In this document: positions 1 to 6,274 of the stretch, piece by piece
Layout of the letters: each line of letters starts with the position of its first letter
Numbering within the stretch: the first letter of the stretch is position 1
From: Alphaproteobacteria bacterium
GTDB taxonomy: Bacteria > Pseudomonadota > Alphaproteobacteria > Rhizobiales > Aestuariivirgaceae
Assembly (NCBI GenBank): GCA_020441605.1
Contig: JAGRLX010000045.1
Span: 1-14,563 of the forward strand
Direction: 5' to 3'
Length of the DNA stretch: 14,563 bases
The notes under the pieces: generated by a model
What the model saw: the letters and a program-made list of their open reading frames with translations, nothing else
Told to the model about the DNA's origin: nothing
Databases searched by the model: none
Made by a program: the position numbers and the translations under genes

Positions 1-1406
1 ATCTTCGGACCGTAGAAGGCACCATCTCCTTCGTTAATTTCAAAGCTAAGACCACTTCTATCTAGCGCCGCGCGCAGGGCATCTTCCGAGGCATCCCAGA
101 GTTCGTCTGCACCGACGCGTTTCTCCGGGCGGGTGCTGAGACATAAGCTGAAATCGAGAAAACCAAAGTCTTTTAACATGGCGATTGAGAAATCGAGCAC
201 GCGGTCAATTTCTTCAGGCATTTGGTCTGGTCGACAGAAAAGATGCGCATCGTCTTGGGTGAACCCGCGCACACGAGTGAGTCCGTGCAGAGTACCACTT
301 CTTTCGAAGCGGTATACCGTCCCCCATTCTGCGAAACGCAGCGGTAGGTCTCGGTATGACCGCACGCTACTCGAGAAGATTTGGGTGTGGAAGGGACAAT
401 TCATTGGCTTGAGGTAGTATTCTTGTCCCTCGATTTCTATCGGTGCATACATTCCGTCTCGGTAGAAGTCGAGATGTCCGCTGGTTTTCCAAAGCGAGGC
501 GCGTCCGATGTGTGGGGTGTAAACAAAATCGTAGCCGCCTGCTAAATGCTGATTTTTGCAGTGTTCTTCGATTAGGTGGCGAACGAGTCCTCCCTTTGGG
601 TGCCAAAGAATTAGTCCGCCGCCAACGGTATCGGGTTTGCTGCTAAACAGATCTAGGTCTTTGCCCAGTCTGCGGTGGTCTCTCTTCTTTGCTTCTTCTA
701 TTTTCCAGAGGTGTTGTTCCAGATCTTCTTTCTTTAGAAACGCGGTGCCGTAAATGCGTTGTAGCATCTTGTTCTTTTCATCGCCGCGCCAATAGGCACC
801 GGCAACTTTCATCAGCTTGAAAGCATTGCCGATCTTGCCCGTCGACGTCATGTGCGGGCCGCGGCAGAGATCGACCCAGCCGCCCTGATCGTAGAACTTG
901 ATATCCTGATCGCCGGGGATGGCATCGACCAGTTCAACCTTGAAGAGTTCGCCCTTCTGCCGGAAGAAGTCCTTCGCCTCCTCCCGGGTCTTGAGCGACT
1001 TGGTGAACGGCTTGTCACGGGCGATGATCTCCCGCATCTTCTTCTCGATCGCCGCGAAATCCTCGGTGGTGAACGGTTCGTTGCGGAAGAAATCGTAGTA
1101 GAATCCGTTTTCGATGACTGGGCCGATCGTCACCTGGGTGCCGGGAAACAGCTCCTGCACGGCCTCGGCGAGCACGTGGGCGCAATCATGCCGAATGAGT
1201 TCCAGCGCCTCGGGATCATCGCGGGTCACGATCTTGATGGAAGAATCCCCGTTGATCGGGTCCGCCAGGTCGACCAGCATGCCATTCACGACCGCCGCCA
1301 CGGCCTTCTTCTCGAGCGATTTGGAAATCGATGCCGCCACCTGGGCGGCAGACACCCCGGGTTCAACCTCGCGTTGGGCGCCATCGGGGAAGGTCAGGGA
1401 AATCAT
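1..1406 (-). CDS. thrS: Threonyl-tRNA synthetase, N-terminal 468 codons (3' end beyond window)
   Basis: ThrRS charges tRNA-Thr and edits Ser-tRNA-Thr in the cytoplasm. The frame is open from the ATG at 1406 to the left edge and stops mid-codon in the FYGPK motif, so roughly 170 residues are missing compared with the usual ~640. The order is a TGS-like N-domain (1-60), the editing domain with H73/H77 and C181/H185, then the class II core. In the core, zinc ligands C337 (PMNCPFH) and H388 (DDAH) and motif-2 residues R366/E368 are visible; the third zinc ligand lies outside. A good Shine-Dalgarno (AGGAGG) precedes the ATG. Codon use changes abruptly near residue 215 (about position 765). Upstream codons are GC-rich like the neighbouring genes, while downstream codons are rich in CTA, AGA, GGA and ATA. 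By hand count, sampled lines are roughly 48% GC in the left part against about 62% to its right. The protein style also departs from the alphaproteobacterial form I remember. Identity is certain; the origin of the 3' part is inferred. Confidence 0.96.
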   Translation of the reverse strand, partial: MISLTFPDGAQREVEPGVSAAQVAASISKSLEKKAVAAVVNGMLVDLADPINGDSSIKIVTRDDPEALELIRHDCAHVLAEAVQELFPGTQVTIGPVIENGFYYDFFRNEPFTTEDFAAIEKKMREIIARDKPFTKSLKTREEAKDFFRQKGELFKVELVDAIPGDQDIKFYDQGGWVDLCRGPHMTSTGKIGNAFKLMKVAGAYWRGDEKNKMLQRIYGTAFLKKEDLEQHLWKIEEAKKRDHRRLGKDLDLFSSKPDTVGGGLILWHPKGGLVRHLIEEHCKNQHLAGGYDFVYTPHIGRASLWKTSGHLDFYRDGMYAPIEIEGQEYYLKPMNCPFHTQIFSSSVRSYRDLPLRFAEWGTVYRFERSGTLHGLTRVRGFTQDDAHLFCRPDQMPEEIDRVLDFSIAMLKDFGFLDFSLCLSTRPEKRVGADELWDASEDALRAALDRSGLSFEINEGDGAFYGPK

Positions 1407-1476
1407 CAGGGGCCTCCTGCTCACTCCCGCGCACGGGTGCGGGTAAGCTATATCAAAGCGTTAAAGACGGATGCTG

Positions 1477-1505
1477 CGTTTAGGCAGCAAGGCTCGCGAG
1501 GTCAA
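1477..1505 (-). promoter_or_regulatory. Candidate sigma-70-type promoter of thrS
   Basis: On the minus strand, TTGACC (1505-1500) and TAAACG (1482-1477) are separated by 17 bases, about 70 bases upstream of the thrS ATG. A perfect 6-bp inverted repeat, TGCTGC (1472-1477) and GCAGCA (1484-1489), overlaps the -10 element. It could be an operator or a hairpin in the early transcript. The match to consensus is moderate and untested. Confidence 0.4.
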
Positions 1506-1614
1506 GCGGTCAATGCGCCCCCGGTGGCGGGATCAAGCTGGACGATATTATTGCAACAGTCGCTGGAAATGTTTCGTTAATACTAGCGGGCTTATTAAGG
1601 TTTATGAAGAATCG

Positions 1615-1635
1615 TGATAGTGTATAAAACTATCA
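1615..1635 (+). promoter_or_regulatory. Perfect 7-bp palindrome around a TATAAA box upstream of the first OMP gene
   Basis: TGATAGT (1615-1621) and ACTATCA (1629-1635) form perfect 7-bp arms around a 7-base spacer containing TATAAA (1623-1628). The spacer is a plausible -10 hexamer about 33 bases before the ATG at 1661, but no convincing -35 lies 17 bases upstream. The symmetry suggests a dimeric repressor or activator site overlapping the promoter, or a 5' leader hairpin. The rest of the 1407-1660 intergenic region holds the thrS promoter and nothing else I recognise. Confidence 0.4.
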
Positions 1636-1660
1636 GTCAATACGAGTTAGGAAGGTTCAG

Positions 1661-2389
1661 ATGAAACGTACACTCTTGATAGCTTGCAGCGCACTCGCAA
1701 TTTCGGCGACAGCGGCGGTAGCGGCTGACCCGATGGCACCTTCCTACTACGATTGGAACGGTTTCTATGTCGGCCTGAACGCCGGTTACGGTTTCGGCGG
1801 CAACGACACGGTTGGATTCACCGTCGTTCCGGGTGGCCCTGGCGGCAATGTCGGAGATCTCGACATCAGCGGTTTCGCCGGTGGTCTGCAACTCGGCTAC
1901 AACTACCAGATGGACAGCTTCCTGCTGGGCATCGTCGGTGACGTCCAAATCGGCGATATCGACGACTCCTTCGCATCCGTATCGGCTGTACCGCCGGTTG
2001 GAACGTTTGACGGCAGCAGCCAGGTTGACTTCTTCGGTACCCTGCGCGGCCGCGCCGGCTTCACTGCCGATCGCGTGCTATTCTACGGAACCGGCGGTTT
2101 GGCCTGGGCCCATAACGACTACGAAGTCAACGGCGTCGACCCCGGCGGAAACAATGTCTCGATCAATGACAGCTTCACCAAGCTCGGCTGGACCGTCGGC
2201 GGCGGCGCCGAGTTCGCCGTCGATGACTCGATGACCGTGGGTATGGAGTATCTTTATGTCCATCTCGGAGCCAAGACCCTGTCGGGCGATATCCTGAATG
2301 CCGGCGGCGGCAATACCGGCTTTGATGCCGTGACCGTCGCGTCGCCCAGCTTCCACACCATCCGGGCCAGCCTGAACTGGAAGTTCTGA
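1661..2389 (+). CDS. Outer-membrane beta-barrel protein, Omp25/RopB-like
   Basis: This 242-residue protein has a classic Sec signal peptide: Lys3/Arg3-type positive start, hydrophobic core, and an AVA-type cleavage site near residue 21. The mature part opens with a DWNGFYVGLNAGYGFGG signature typical of the OmpA-like/OMP_b-brl eight-stranded barrels of Rhizobiales (Omp25, Omp31, RopB). Alternating hydrophobic and polar strands and glycine-rich turns continue to a C-terminal NWKF, the aromatic end recognised by the BAM complex. A Shine-Dalgarno AGGAAGG (1649-1655) supports the ATG start. The next gene is a paralogue (both carry GWT.GGG and a C-terminal HTIRA segment). A terminator hairpin follows directly. 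The role is probably structural or surface-exposed envelope protein; porin activity cannot be read from sequence. Confidence 0.9.
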   Translation: MKRTLLIACSALAISATAAVAADPMAPSYYDWNGFYVGLNAGYGFGGNDTVGFTVVPGGPGGNVGDLDISGFAGGLQLGYNYQMDSFLLGIVGDVQIGDIDDSFASVSAVPPVGTFDGSSQVDFFGTLRGRAGFTADRVLFYGTGGLAWAHNDYEVNGVDPGGNNVSINDSFTKLGWTVGGGAEFAVDDSMTVGMEYLYVHLGAKTLSGDILNAGGGNTGFDAVTVASPSFHTIRASLNWKF

Positions 2390-2411
2390 TCGTACATCGC
2401 GATAGCTGATC

Positions 2412-2447
2412 AAGGGGTCACCGCCGCGGCGGTGGCCCCTTTCATTT
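2412..2447 (+). terminator. Rho-independent-type terminator after the first OMP gene
   Basis: A long hairpin pairs AAGGGGTCACCGCC (2412-2425) with GGCGGTGGCCCCTT (2428-2441), with one G-T wobble, followed by TCATTT. It starts about 22 bases after the stop codon. The T tract is interrupted, so termination may be partial. Confidence 0.75.
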
Positions 2448-2612
2448 GCAGTGACCTGTCTTTGATCGCTCAGCCCAATCCAGCAGTTTGGTCAGGCGAG
2501 GTCCTCATCCGTCCGGCAGGCCCCGCTGACGGCCTCCAACAAAGAATTTCCGGCAGTAACCAACACTTAAGTCTTCAATAACTGCCCATTAACCTTAACA
2601 GGCCATGATCAA

Positions 2613-2642
2613 CCCGAACTACAAAGCAACACTTGGTTCGGG
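2613..2642 (+). promoter_or_regulatory. Inverted repeat covering the ribosome binding site of the second OMP gene
   Basis: CCCGAAC (2613-2619) and GTTCGGG (2636-2642) are perfect complements 16 bases apart. The 3' arm contains the purine-rich GGGG that is the only plausible Shine-Dalgarno for the ATG at 2650. If transcribed, the hairpin would hide the ribosome binding site. The rest of the 2390-2649 spacer holds the preceding terminator and an AT-rich stretch with TTAACCTTAAC (2589-2599) that may belong to the promoter, although no confident -35/-10 pair was found. Confidence 0.35.
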
Positions 2643-2649
2643 GTAAATT

Positions 2650-3339
2650 ATGAAAGCGTTCCTTCTTCGTCTGGCTCTCGCCACCACCATCATGGTTCCG
2701 GTCTCATCTGCCATGGCCGCCGATCTCGATCCGCCACCGCCAATCGACGACCTGCGGCCGGCGACCTATGATTTCTCGATCGGCATCTTCGGCGCGGCCA
2801 ACGCCATTGATGGGCGCTACGACGTCTGCGGCGGCTGCGACCCCGATATGAGCGGCATCGGCTACGGCTTCGGCGTGAAGGCAGGCTGGGACTACTATTC
2901 CGACAACTTCGTGATCGGCGTCGTCGGTGACTGGATGTTTGGCGGCCGTCTTGCCGACAACGATGATCCGGTTGAAGCGACCTATCTCGACATGAATTAT
3001 CTGGCCACGGCCCGCCTGCGCGCCGGCTTCAATCTCGATCACACGCTCATCTATCTGACGGGTGGTTACGCCGCGGCCCAGATGGAATTTGGCGGCCTCG
3101 TCGGACCTGCCTCGATACACGACTCCGATACCAAGTGGACCCACGGCTGGACCATCGGCGGCGGCATCGAACATGCGGTCACCGACGCGCTCACCGTCAG
3201 CCTCGAGTATCTCTATGTCGACCTCGACACCACCTCGCATACCCTGTCCGACGGCATGGGCGCTGGCGGAACGCTGGACATGATGTACGACGACATCCAC
3301 ACAATCCGGGCTGGCATCAACTATCGCTTCAGCCTCTGA
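2650..3339 (+). CDS. Outer-membrane beta-barrel protein, Omp25/Omp31-like paralogue
   Basis: This 229-residue protein has a signal peptide (hydrophobic residues 4-20, cleavage near SAMA at residue 23), a proline-rich mature start, then a glycine- and aromatic-rich barrel like its upstream neighbour. The last third is clearly homologous to that neighbour: GWTIGGGIEHAV, LEYLYVDLD and HTIRAGINYRF. The end is RFSL, so the usual terminal aromatic residue is displaced by two positions. An unusual Cys60-Gly-Gly-Cys63 lies in a predicted extracellular or turn segment. Such a pair could form a disulfide or bind metal, but this is speculative. The two genes are probably a tandem duplication that has since diverged strongly. 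The gene sits between yidD and thrS, which I recall as direct neighbours in other rhizobia. Confidence 0.88.
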   Translation: MKAFLLRLALATTIMVPVSSAMAADLDPPPPIDDLRPATYDFSIGIFGAANAIDGRYDVCGGCDPDMSGIGYGFGVKAGWDYYSDNFVIGVVGDWMFGGRLADNDDPVEATYLDMNYLATARLRAGFNLDHTLIYLTGGYAAAQMEFGGLVGPASIHDSDTKWTHGWTIGGGIEHAVTDALTVSLEYLYVDLDTTSHTLSDGMGAGGTLDMMYDDIHTIRAGINYRFSL

Positions 3340-3363
3340 TACGCTTATTGGCAGGTGTTGAGA

Positions 3364-3663
3364 TCAGGGGGCCTCTGTGCCCCCTTTTTTCATGCGCCAC
3401 ACCGGACCATCGTAGACCTCCGGCACCGGATCGAAGCCCGATTGACCCCAGGGATGGCAGCGGCTGATCCGCGCCACCGCCAGGAGAAAGCCATGCCATG
3501 CGCCGTGCCGGCGGATTGCCTCGCTGGCATAATCCGAGCAGGTCGGCAGATAGCGGCAGCGCCGTCCGACAAAGGCAGACAGAGTGAGTTGGTAAGTCCT
3601 GATGAGGGCGAGGAGCAGGAGTTTCATGGCAAGGGCTACAACGGCCTCAATAAGGCGTTCCAT
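3364..3663 (-). CDS. yidD: Membrane protein insertion efficiency factor YidD
   Basis: YidD is a small inner-face membrane-associated protein that assists YidC-dependent insertion. Diagnostic features are [27 protein letters not shown], the A..RHGAWHG stretch, and a GFDPVPE near the C-terminus; the cysteines of [10 protein letters not shown] are conserved in the family. The start is uncertain. I chose the ATG at 3663 (99 residues), which overlaps the cupin stop by 17 bases. A TTG at 3681 would extend it, and an ATG at 3627, 20 bases after the cupin stop, gives the compact 87-residue form close to the E. coli length. None has a good Shine-Dalgarno, so translational coupling to the cupin gene is likely. 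The charged tail KKGGTEAP is encoded over the OMP terminator. Confidence 0.9.
   Translation of the reverse strand: MERLIEAVVALAMKLLLLALIRTYQLTLSAFVGRRCRYLPTCSDYASEAIRRHGAWHGFLLAVARISRCHPWGQSGFDPVPEVYDGPVWRMKKGGTEAP
3367..3390 (+). terminator. Strong Rho-independent terminator after the second OMP gene
   Basis: GGGGGC (3367-3372) pairs with GCCCCC (3379-3384) around a six-base loop, followed by six T residues (3385-3390). It lies about 27 bases past the OMP stop. It also sits inside the last codons of the convergent yidD gene, so the terminator sequence doubles as coding sequence for the YidD tail. Confidence 0.9.
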
Positions 3664-4120
3664 CCTTGTGGAAAAAGGCAAACTTTCCGCCTGTCTTGAC
3701 GCCGACCATGTCGACGTCAGGATAGGTCGCCTGCTCGTCAGGCGAACGCGTTCCCAACTCCAGATATGCTGCTGGTGCTTGTGAGCGGTTGATCAGCTTG
3801 TGCCCATTGGCGATCCCCGCCCTGAAGCCGGCACACATGCCCGGTGTCAGCAGGTGTTCGCCCTGATCGTCCACGAGCGTGATCTCGCCCTCGATCACAT
3901 AAATGAATTCATCTTCCACCGCGTGCCAGTGACGCTCGGAGGACGCCGCCCCAGGGGCCAGGCGGTTGAGATTGACGCCGAACTGGGTCAGGCCGAACTG
4001 ATCGCCGAGAGCCCGTTTCTCGCGCCCCATGAGCGGGACAGCAAACTGCGCCGGATAGATGGACCCGACCCGGGCGGGCGCATCCATGGCGCGTATGGCA
4101 GGCGGCTTCGTATCAGCCAT
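3647..4120 (-). CDS. Single-domain cupin protein
   Basis: This 157-residue protein carries a cupin fold. Motif 1 is HWHAVEDEF with H64, H66 and E70 or E71 as likely metal ligands, followed by IYVIEGE. Motif 2 is represented by NGHKLIN with H107. The family is widespread and its substrate is generally unknown, so no reaction is assigned. The ATG at 4120 is preferred over in-frame upstream starts because it follows a good AAGGAG and overlaps the scaffold-gene stop (4113-4115) as ATGGCTGA, a typical translational-coupling junction. It lies in the middle of a three-gene unit with an Fe-S scaffold upstream and yidD downstream. In other rhizobia I recall those two being adjacent, so the cupin may be a lineage-specific insertion. 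Confidence 0.85.
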   Translation of the reverse strand: MADTKPPAIRAMDAPARVGSIYPAQFAVPLMGREKRALGDQFGLTQFGVNLNRLAPGAASSERHWHAVEDEFIYVIEGEITLVDDQGEHLLTPGMCAGFRAGIANGHKLINRSQAPAAYLELGTRSPDEQATYPDVDMVGVKTGGKFAFFHKDGTPY

Positions 4121-4562
4121 GGGCCAACTCCTTCTGCTTCGCTTCGATCTGGGAAGCGGCATCCACCACGGCATCGAACGTGAGCAGCGTCGAAGCATGC
4201 CGTGCCTTGAAATCGCGCACCGGCGCCAGCGCCTCGAGATCGGCCCACTTGCCAGCCGGCGCCGGGCCATCTTCCTTCAGCATGCGGTACATCTGGTCGC
4301 GAAGCGCCCGCAACTCATCGCCGCTCGCGCCGACTACATGCCGCGCCATGATCGACGAAGAGGCCTGCCCCAGGGCACAGGCCTTGACCTCGTGGCCGAA
4401 GTCGGTGACCACGCCATCCTTCATCTTCAGGTCCACAGTCACCTTCGAGCCGCACAGGCGGGAATGGGCCACAGCCGTGGCATCGGGTTCGGACAAGCGT
4501 TGCAGCCGCGGTATATCTGCTGCGAAACCCAGGATCTTCTTGTTGTAAATGTCATTTATCAT
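4113..4562 (-). CDS. IscU/SufU/NifU-N-like Fe-S cluster scaffold protein
   Basis: The 149-residue protein matches the NifU N-terminal/IscU family: an N-terminal Y-N-K-K-I-L-G helix, SRLCGSKVTV with C37, and KACALGQASSS with C62. Canonical members have a third cluster-binding cysteine near the C-terminal helix. Here that segment reads KARHASTLLTFDAV with no cysteine (H122-A123 at the site), and the Asp of the usual CGD is Ser39. This variant form is, to my knowledge, common in Alphaproteobacteria and usually annotated as an iron-sulfur assembly scaffold. Whether it assembles or only transfers clusters is not clear. The ATG at 4562 has a GGAGTAGGA-type ribosome site. It is the first gene of the scaffold-cupin-yidD unit and divergent from folE. 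Confidence 0.87.
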   Translation of the reverse strand: MINDIYNKKILGFAADIPRLQRLSEPDATAVAHSRLCGSKVTVDLKMKDGVVTDFGHEVKACALGQASSSIMARHVVGASGDELRALRDQMYRMLKEDGPAPAGKWADLEALAPVRDFKARHASTLLTFDAVVDAASQIEAKQKELAHG

Positions 4563-4620
4563 GGCGATATCCTACTCCGTTCGCAAATGGCGGCAAGCAT
4601 GACGTTTGCCGGTTTGCCAT

Positions 4621-4702
4621 CCGGGGACTGCACATGATATGGGTGCCCGGGAACGGGGGGTGCAAGCCTCAAGTCATGTCATCCGCTGGGCGCTGCCCTG
4701 CG
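4621..4702 (+). promoter_or_regulatory. Structured folE leader, possible THF-II-like riboswitch (weak)
   Basis: ACATGAT (4632-4638) can pair with GTCATGT (4673-4679) with one terminal wobble. CCGG (4621-4624) can pair with CTGG (4686-4689). The linker between the two 3' strands is CATCCG, resembling the conserved CAUCCGCU of the folE/THF-II RNA known upstream of alphaproteobacterial folE. A competing hairpin, CGC-T-GGGC-GCT-GCCC-T-GCG (4684-4702), uses the same CTGG bases, as alternative structures in a switch would. The interior (4639-4672) is shorter than the THF-II example I remember and I cannot align it, so this could be coincidence. The 4563-4740 region must also contain divergent promoters, which I could not pin down. 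Confidence 0.22.
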
Positions 4703-4740
4703 TAATGGGAGCCGGTAGAGGCAAAGTGAAGTCAGGACCA

Positions 4741-5379
4741 ATGGACGCTATCATCAAGAAGATCCCCCGCGAACCAGCCGTCAAAGCCGTTCAGCGCCCG
4801 AGCCAGGAGCAGGCCGAGGCCGCGGTGCGGACCTTGCTGGCTTGGGCCGGCGACGACCCCGACCGCGAAGGACTGCTCGATACGCCCAAGCGCGTCGCCA
4901 AGGCGTTCCGCGAGTATTTCAGCGGTTACGATGACGATCCGGCCGAAGCCCTGTCGCGCACCTTCGAAGACGTCGGTGGTTATGACGATATCGTCATGCT
5001 CCGCGACATCGAATTCAACTCGCACTGCGAACATCATATTGCGCCGTTCGTCGGACGCGCCCATGTCGCCTATCTGCCGACCCGCTCGGTCGTCGGCATA
5101 TCCAAGCTGGCGCGGGTCGTCGAGATCTATGCCCGCCGCCTGCAGACCCAGGAGACCATGACCGCCCAGATCGCCAACGCCATCATGGACGCGCTCGAAC
5201 CGCGTGGCGTTGCCGTCATGCTGGAGGCGGTCCACACCTGCATGTCGATGCGCGGAATCGGCAAGCGCAATGTCGCCACGATCACCACGCAATTCACCGG
5301 GGAATTCAAGTCCAATCCGGTCATGCAGGCCCGGTTCATGGAACTGGTCCGTTCGCCCTCCGGCGGCTTTTCGCTCTGA
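4741..5379 (+). CDS. folE: GTP cyclohydrolase I
   Basis: FolE converts GTP to 7,8-dihydroneopterin triphosphate, the first step of folate (and queuosine precursor) synthesis. The 212-residue protein has all hallmarks: [12 protein letters not shown] (46-57), the zinc site in [11 protein letters not shown] (C96 and H99) and HTCMSMRG (C167), and [20 protein letters not shown] (119-138). The start at 4741 ([11 protein letters not shown]) gives the normal family length and follows AGGA (4734-4737), although the spacing is short. An in-frame ATG at 4705 lacks any ribosome site. The stop TGA shares its A with the hisI ATG, so the two are almost certainly co-translated. It is transcribed divergently from the Fe-S scaffold operon. 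Confidence 0.97.
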   Translation: MDAIIKKIPREPAVKAVQRPSQEQAEAAVRTLLAWAGDDPDREGLLDTPKRVAKAFREYFSGYDDDPAEALSRTFEDVGGYDDIVMLRDIEFNSHCEHHIAPFVGRAHVAYLPTRSVVGISKLARVVEIYARRLQTQETMTAQIANAIMDALEPRGVAVMLEAVHTCMSMRGIGKRNVATITTQFTGEFKSNPVMQARFMELVRSPSGGFSL

Positions 5380-5786
5380 TGCCATCGGACCTCGACGAAA
5401 CCCACAGGTTTCAACCGAGGTTCAGTGCCGATGGATTGATCACCGTGGTGGTGACCGACGCGCGCGATGGCGTGCTGCTGATGGTTGCCCACATGAATGC
5501 GGAGGCGCTGCGGCTTACCCAGGAGACCGGCTTGGCTCATTTCTGGAGCCGGTCACGCGGGGCCATGTGGAAGAAGGGCGAATCCTCGGGCGAATTGCTC
5601 GAGGTCAGCGACATCCTCACCGACTGCGACCAGGATGTGCTCCAGCTCAAGGCCAGGCCGCTCGGCAAAGGTGCCGCCTGCCATACCGGGCGGCGAAGCT
5701 GCTTCTACCGGCGCGTGGAAAAGGACAGGCTGGTCTTCGTTGGCGCACCTCCGCTGTTTGATCCCGCGGACGTCTACAAGACCTGA
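5379..5786 (+). CDS. hisI: Phosphoribosyl-AMP cyclohydrolase
   Basis: HisI opens the purine ring of phosphoribosyl-AMP in histidine biosynthesis. The 135-residue, monofunctional form (no HisE domain) shows [16 protein letters not shown] (56-71), the metal-binding DCDQD (D82, C83, D84, D86), and CHTGRRSC with C101 and C108, which complete the zinc site with C83. The ATG overlaps the folE stop in TGATG. The pairing of folE with hisI is a recurring rhizobial arrangement; both enzymes are cyclohydrolases acting on purine nucleotides, but the pathways differ. The gene ends four bases from the stop of the convergent CBS gene, with no obvious terminator between them. Confidence 0.96.
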   Translation: MPSDLDETHRFQPRFSADGLITVVVTDARDGVLLMVAHMNAEALRLTQETGLAHFWSRSRGAMWKKGESSGELLEVSDILTDCDQDVLQLKARPLGKGAACHTGRRSCFYRRVEKDRLVFVGAPPLFDPADVYKT

Positions 5787-5790
5787 TCCT

Positions 5791-6225
5791 TCAGCCGGCC
5801 GAGGCGATATATGTCTTGAGGTCGTCGGTTTCGCGCTCCATCATTTCCATTCTGAGCTTGACTACGTCACCGATGGAAATCATGCCGGCCAGCTTGCCGT
5901 TGGACACGACCGGCAAATGGCGGATGCGGTGCTCGGTCATCAGGGCCATCAGGTCGGCTTCCGTGTCATTTGGACCGCAGGTACGCACTTTTGCTGTCAT
6001 GATGTCGGCAGCTGTATTGGACAGGACGGCGCCGCCCTTCCCCGCCATCGCGCGCACGACATCGCGTTCGGAGACAATTCCGGCGATGCTTCCCTTGCTG
6101 TCAGTCACGACGACCGCACCGATCCGGTGTTTCGCCAGCGCCTCGACAATGGACTGCACACTGTCACCCGGTGCCACCGTATGCACGGCGGCCCCTTTCT
6201 GCTTGAGGATGTGAGCAACTGCCAT
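5791..6225 (-). CDS. CBS-domain pair protein
   Basis: This 144-residue protein consists of two CBS motifs and little else. The first is about residues 8-62 (SIVEALAKHRIGAVVVTDSKG, IVSERDVVRAM). The second is about residues 72-125 (DIMTAKVRTCGPNDT, LMTEHRIRHLPVV, GMISIGDVVK). Such stand-alone Bateman modules bind adenosine nucleotides (AMP, ATP, NADH or similar) and modulate a partner. The partner is not evident here. The second module carries the strongly conserved RIRHLPVV and GDVVK seen in IMPDH-like CBS proteins. A very strong Shine-Dalgarno, GGAAGGAGG, sits five bases before the ATG, and a near-consensus promoter lies just upstream, so it is probably well expressed. It is convergent with hisI. 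Confidence 0.92.
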   Translation of the reverse strand: MAVAHILKQKGAAVHTVAPGDSVQSIVEALAKHRIGAVVVTDSKGSIAGIVSERDVVRAMAGKGGAVLSNTAADIMTAKVRTCGPNDTEADLMALMTEHRIRHLPVVSNGKLAGMISIGDVVKLRMEMMERETDDLKTYIASAG

Positions 6226-6245
6226 GGGAGCCTCCTTCCGTCAAG

Positions 6246-6274
6246 ATTATAGCGAAAGCATAGCATGATTTCAG
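6246..6274 (-). promoter_or_regulatory. Near-consensus sigma-70-type promoter of the CBS gene
   Basis: On the minus strand, a perfect TATAAT (6251-6246) is preceded 17 bases upstream by CTGAAA (6274-6269), which matches TTGACA at four positions. The -35 overlaps the stop codon of the rhomboid gene. Transcription would begin about 14 bases before the CBS ATG, giving a very short leader that still contains the GGAAGGAGG ribosome site. Confidence 0.6.

Noticed and set aside
852..1580. Long plus-strand open frame over the 5' part of thrS
   Set aside because: It is antisense to well-conserved ThrRS codons and its translation has no recognisable domain.
1407..1660. T-box or attenuator leader for thrS
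   Set aside because: No T-box elements (such as an AGGGTGG-like box or specifier loop) or Thr-rich leader peptide were seen, and T-boxes are not expected in this class.
2704..3300. Long minus-strand open frame opposite the second OMP gene
   Set aside because: Low-complexity Val/Asp/Gly/Ala translation typical of the antisense of GC-rich coding DNA, with no ribosome site.
4606..4740. N-terminal extension of FolE from earlier in-frame ATGs
   Set aside because: These starts have no ribosome site, the residues are not conserved in the family, and the region looks like a structured leader.
4732..5385. 217-codon minus-strand frame opposite folE
   Set aside because: It is a shadow of folE, which has every catalytic motif on the plus strand.
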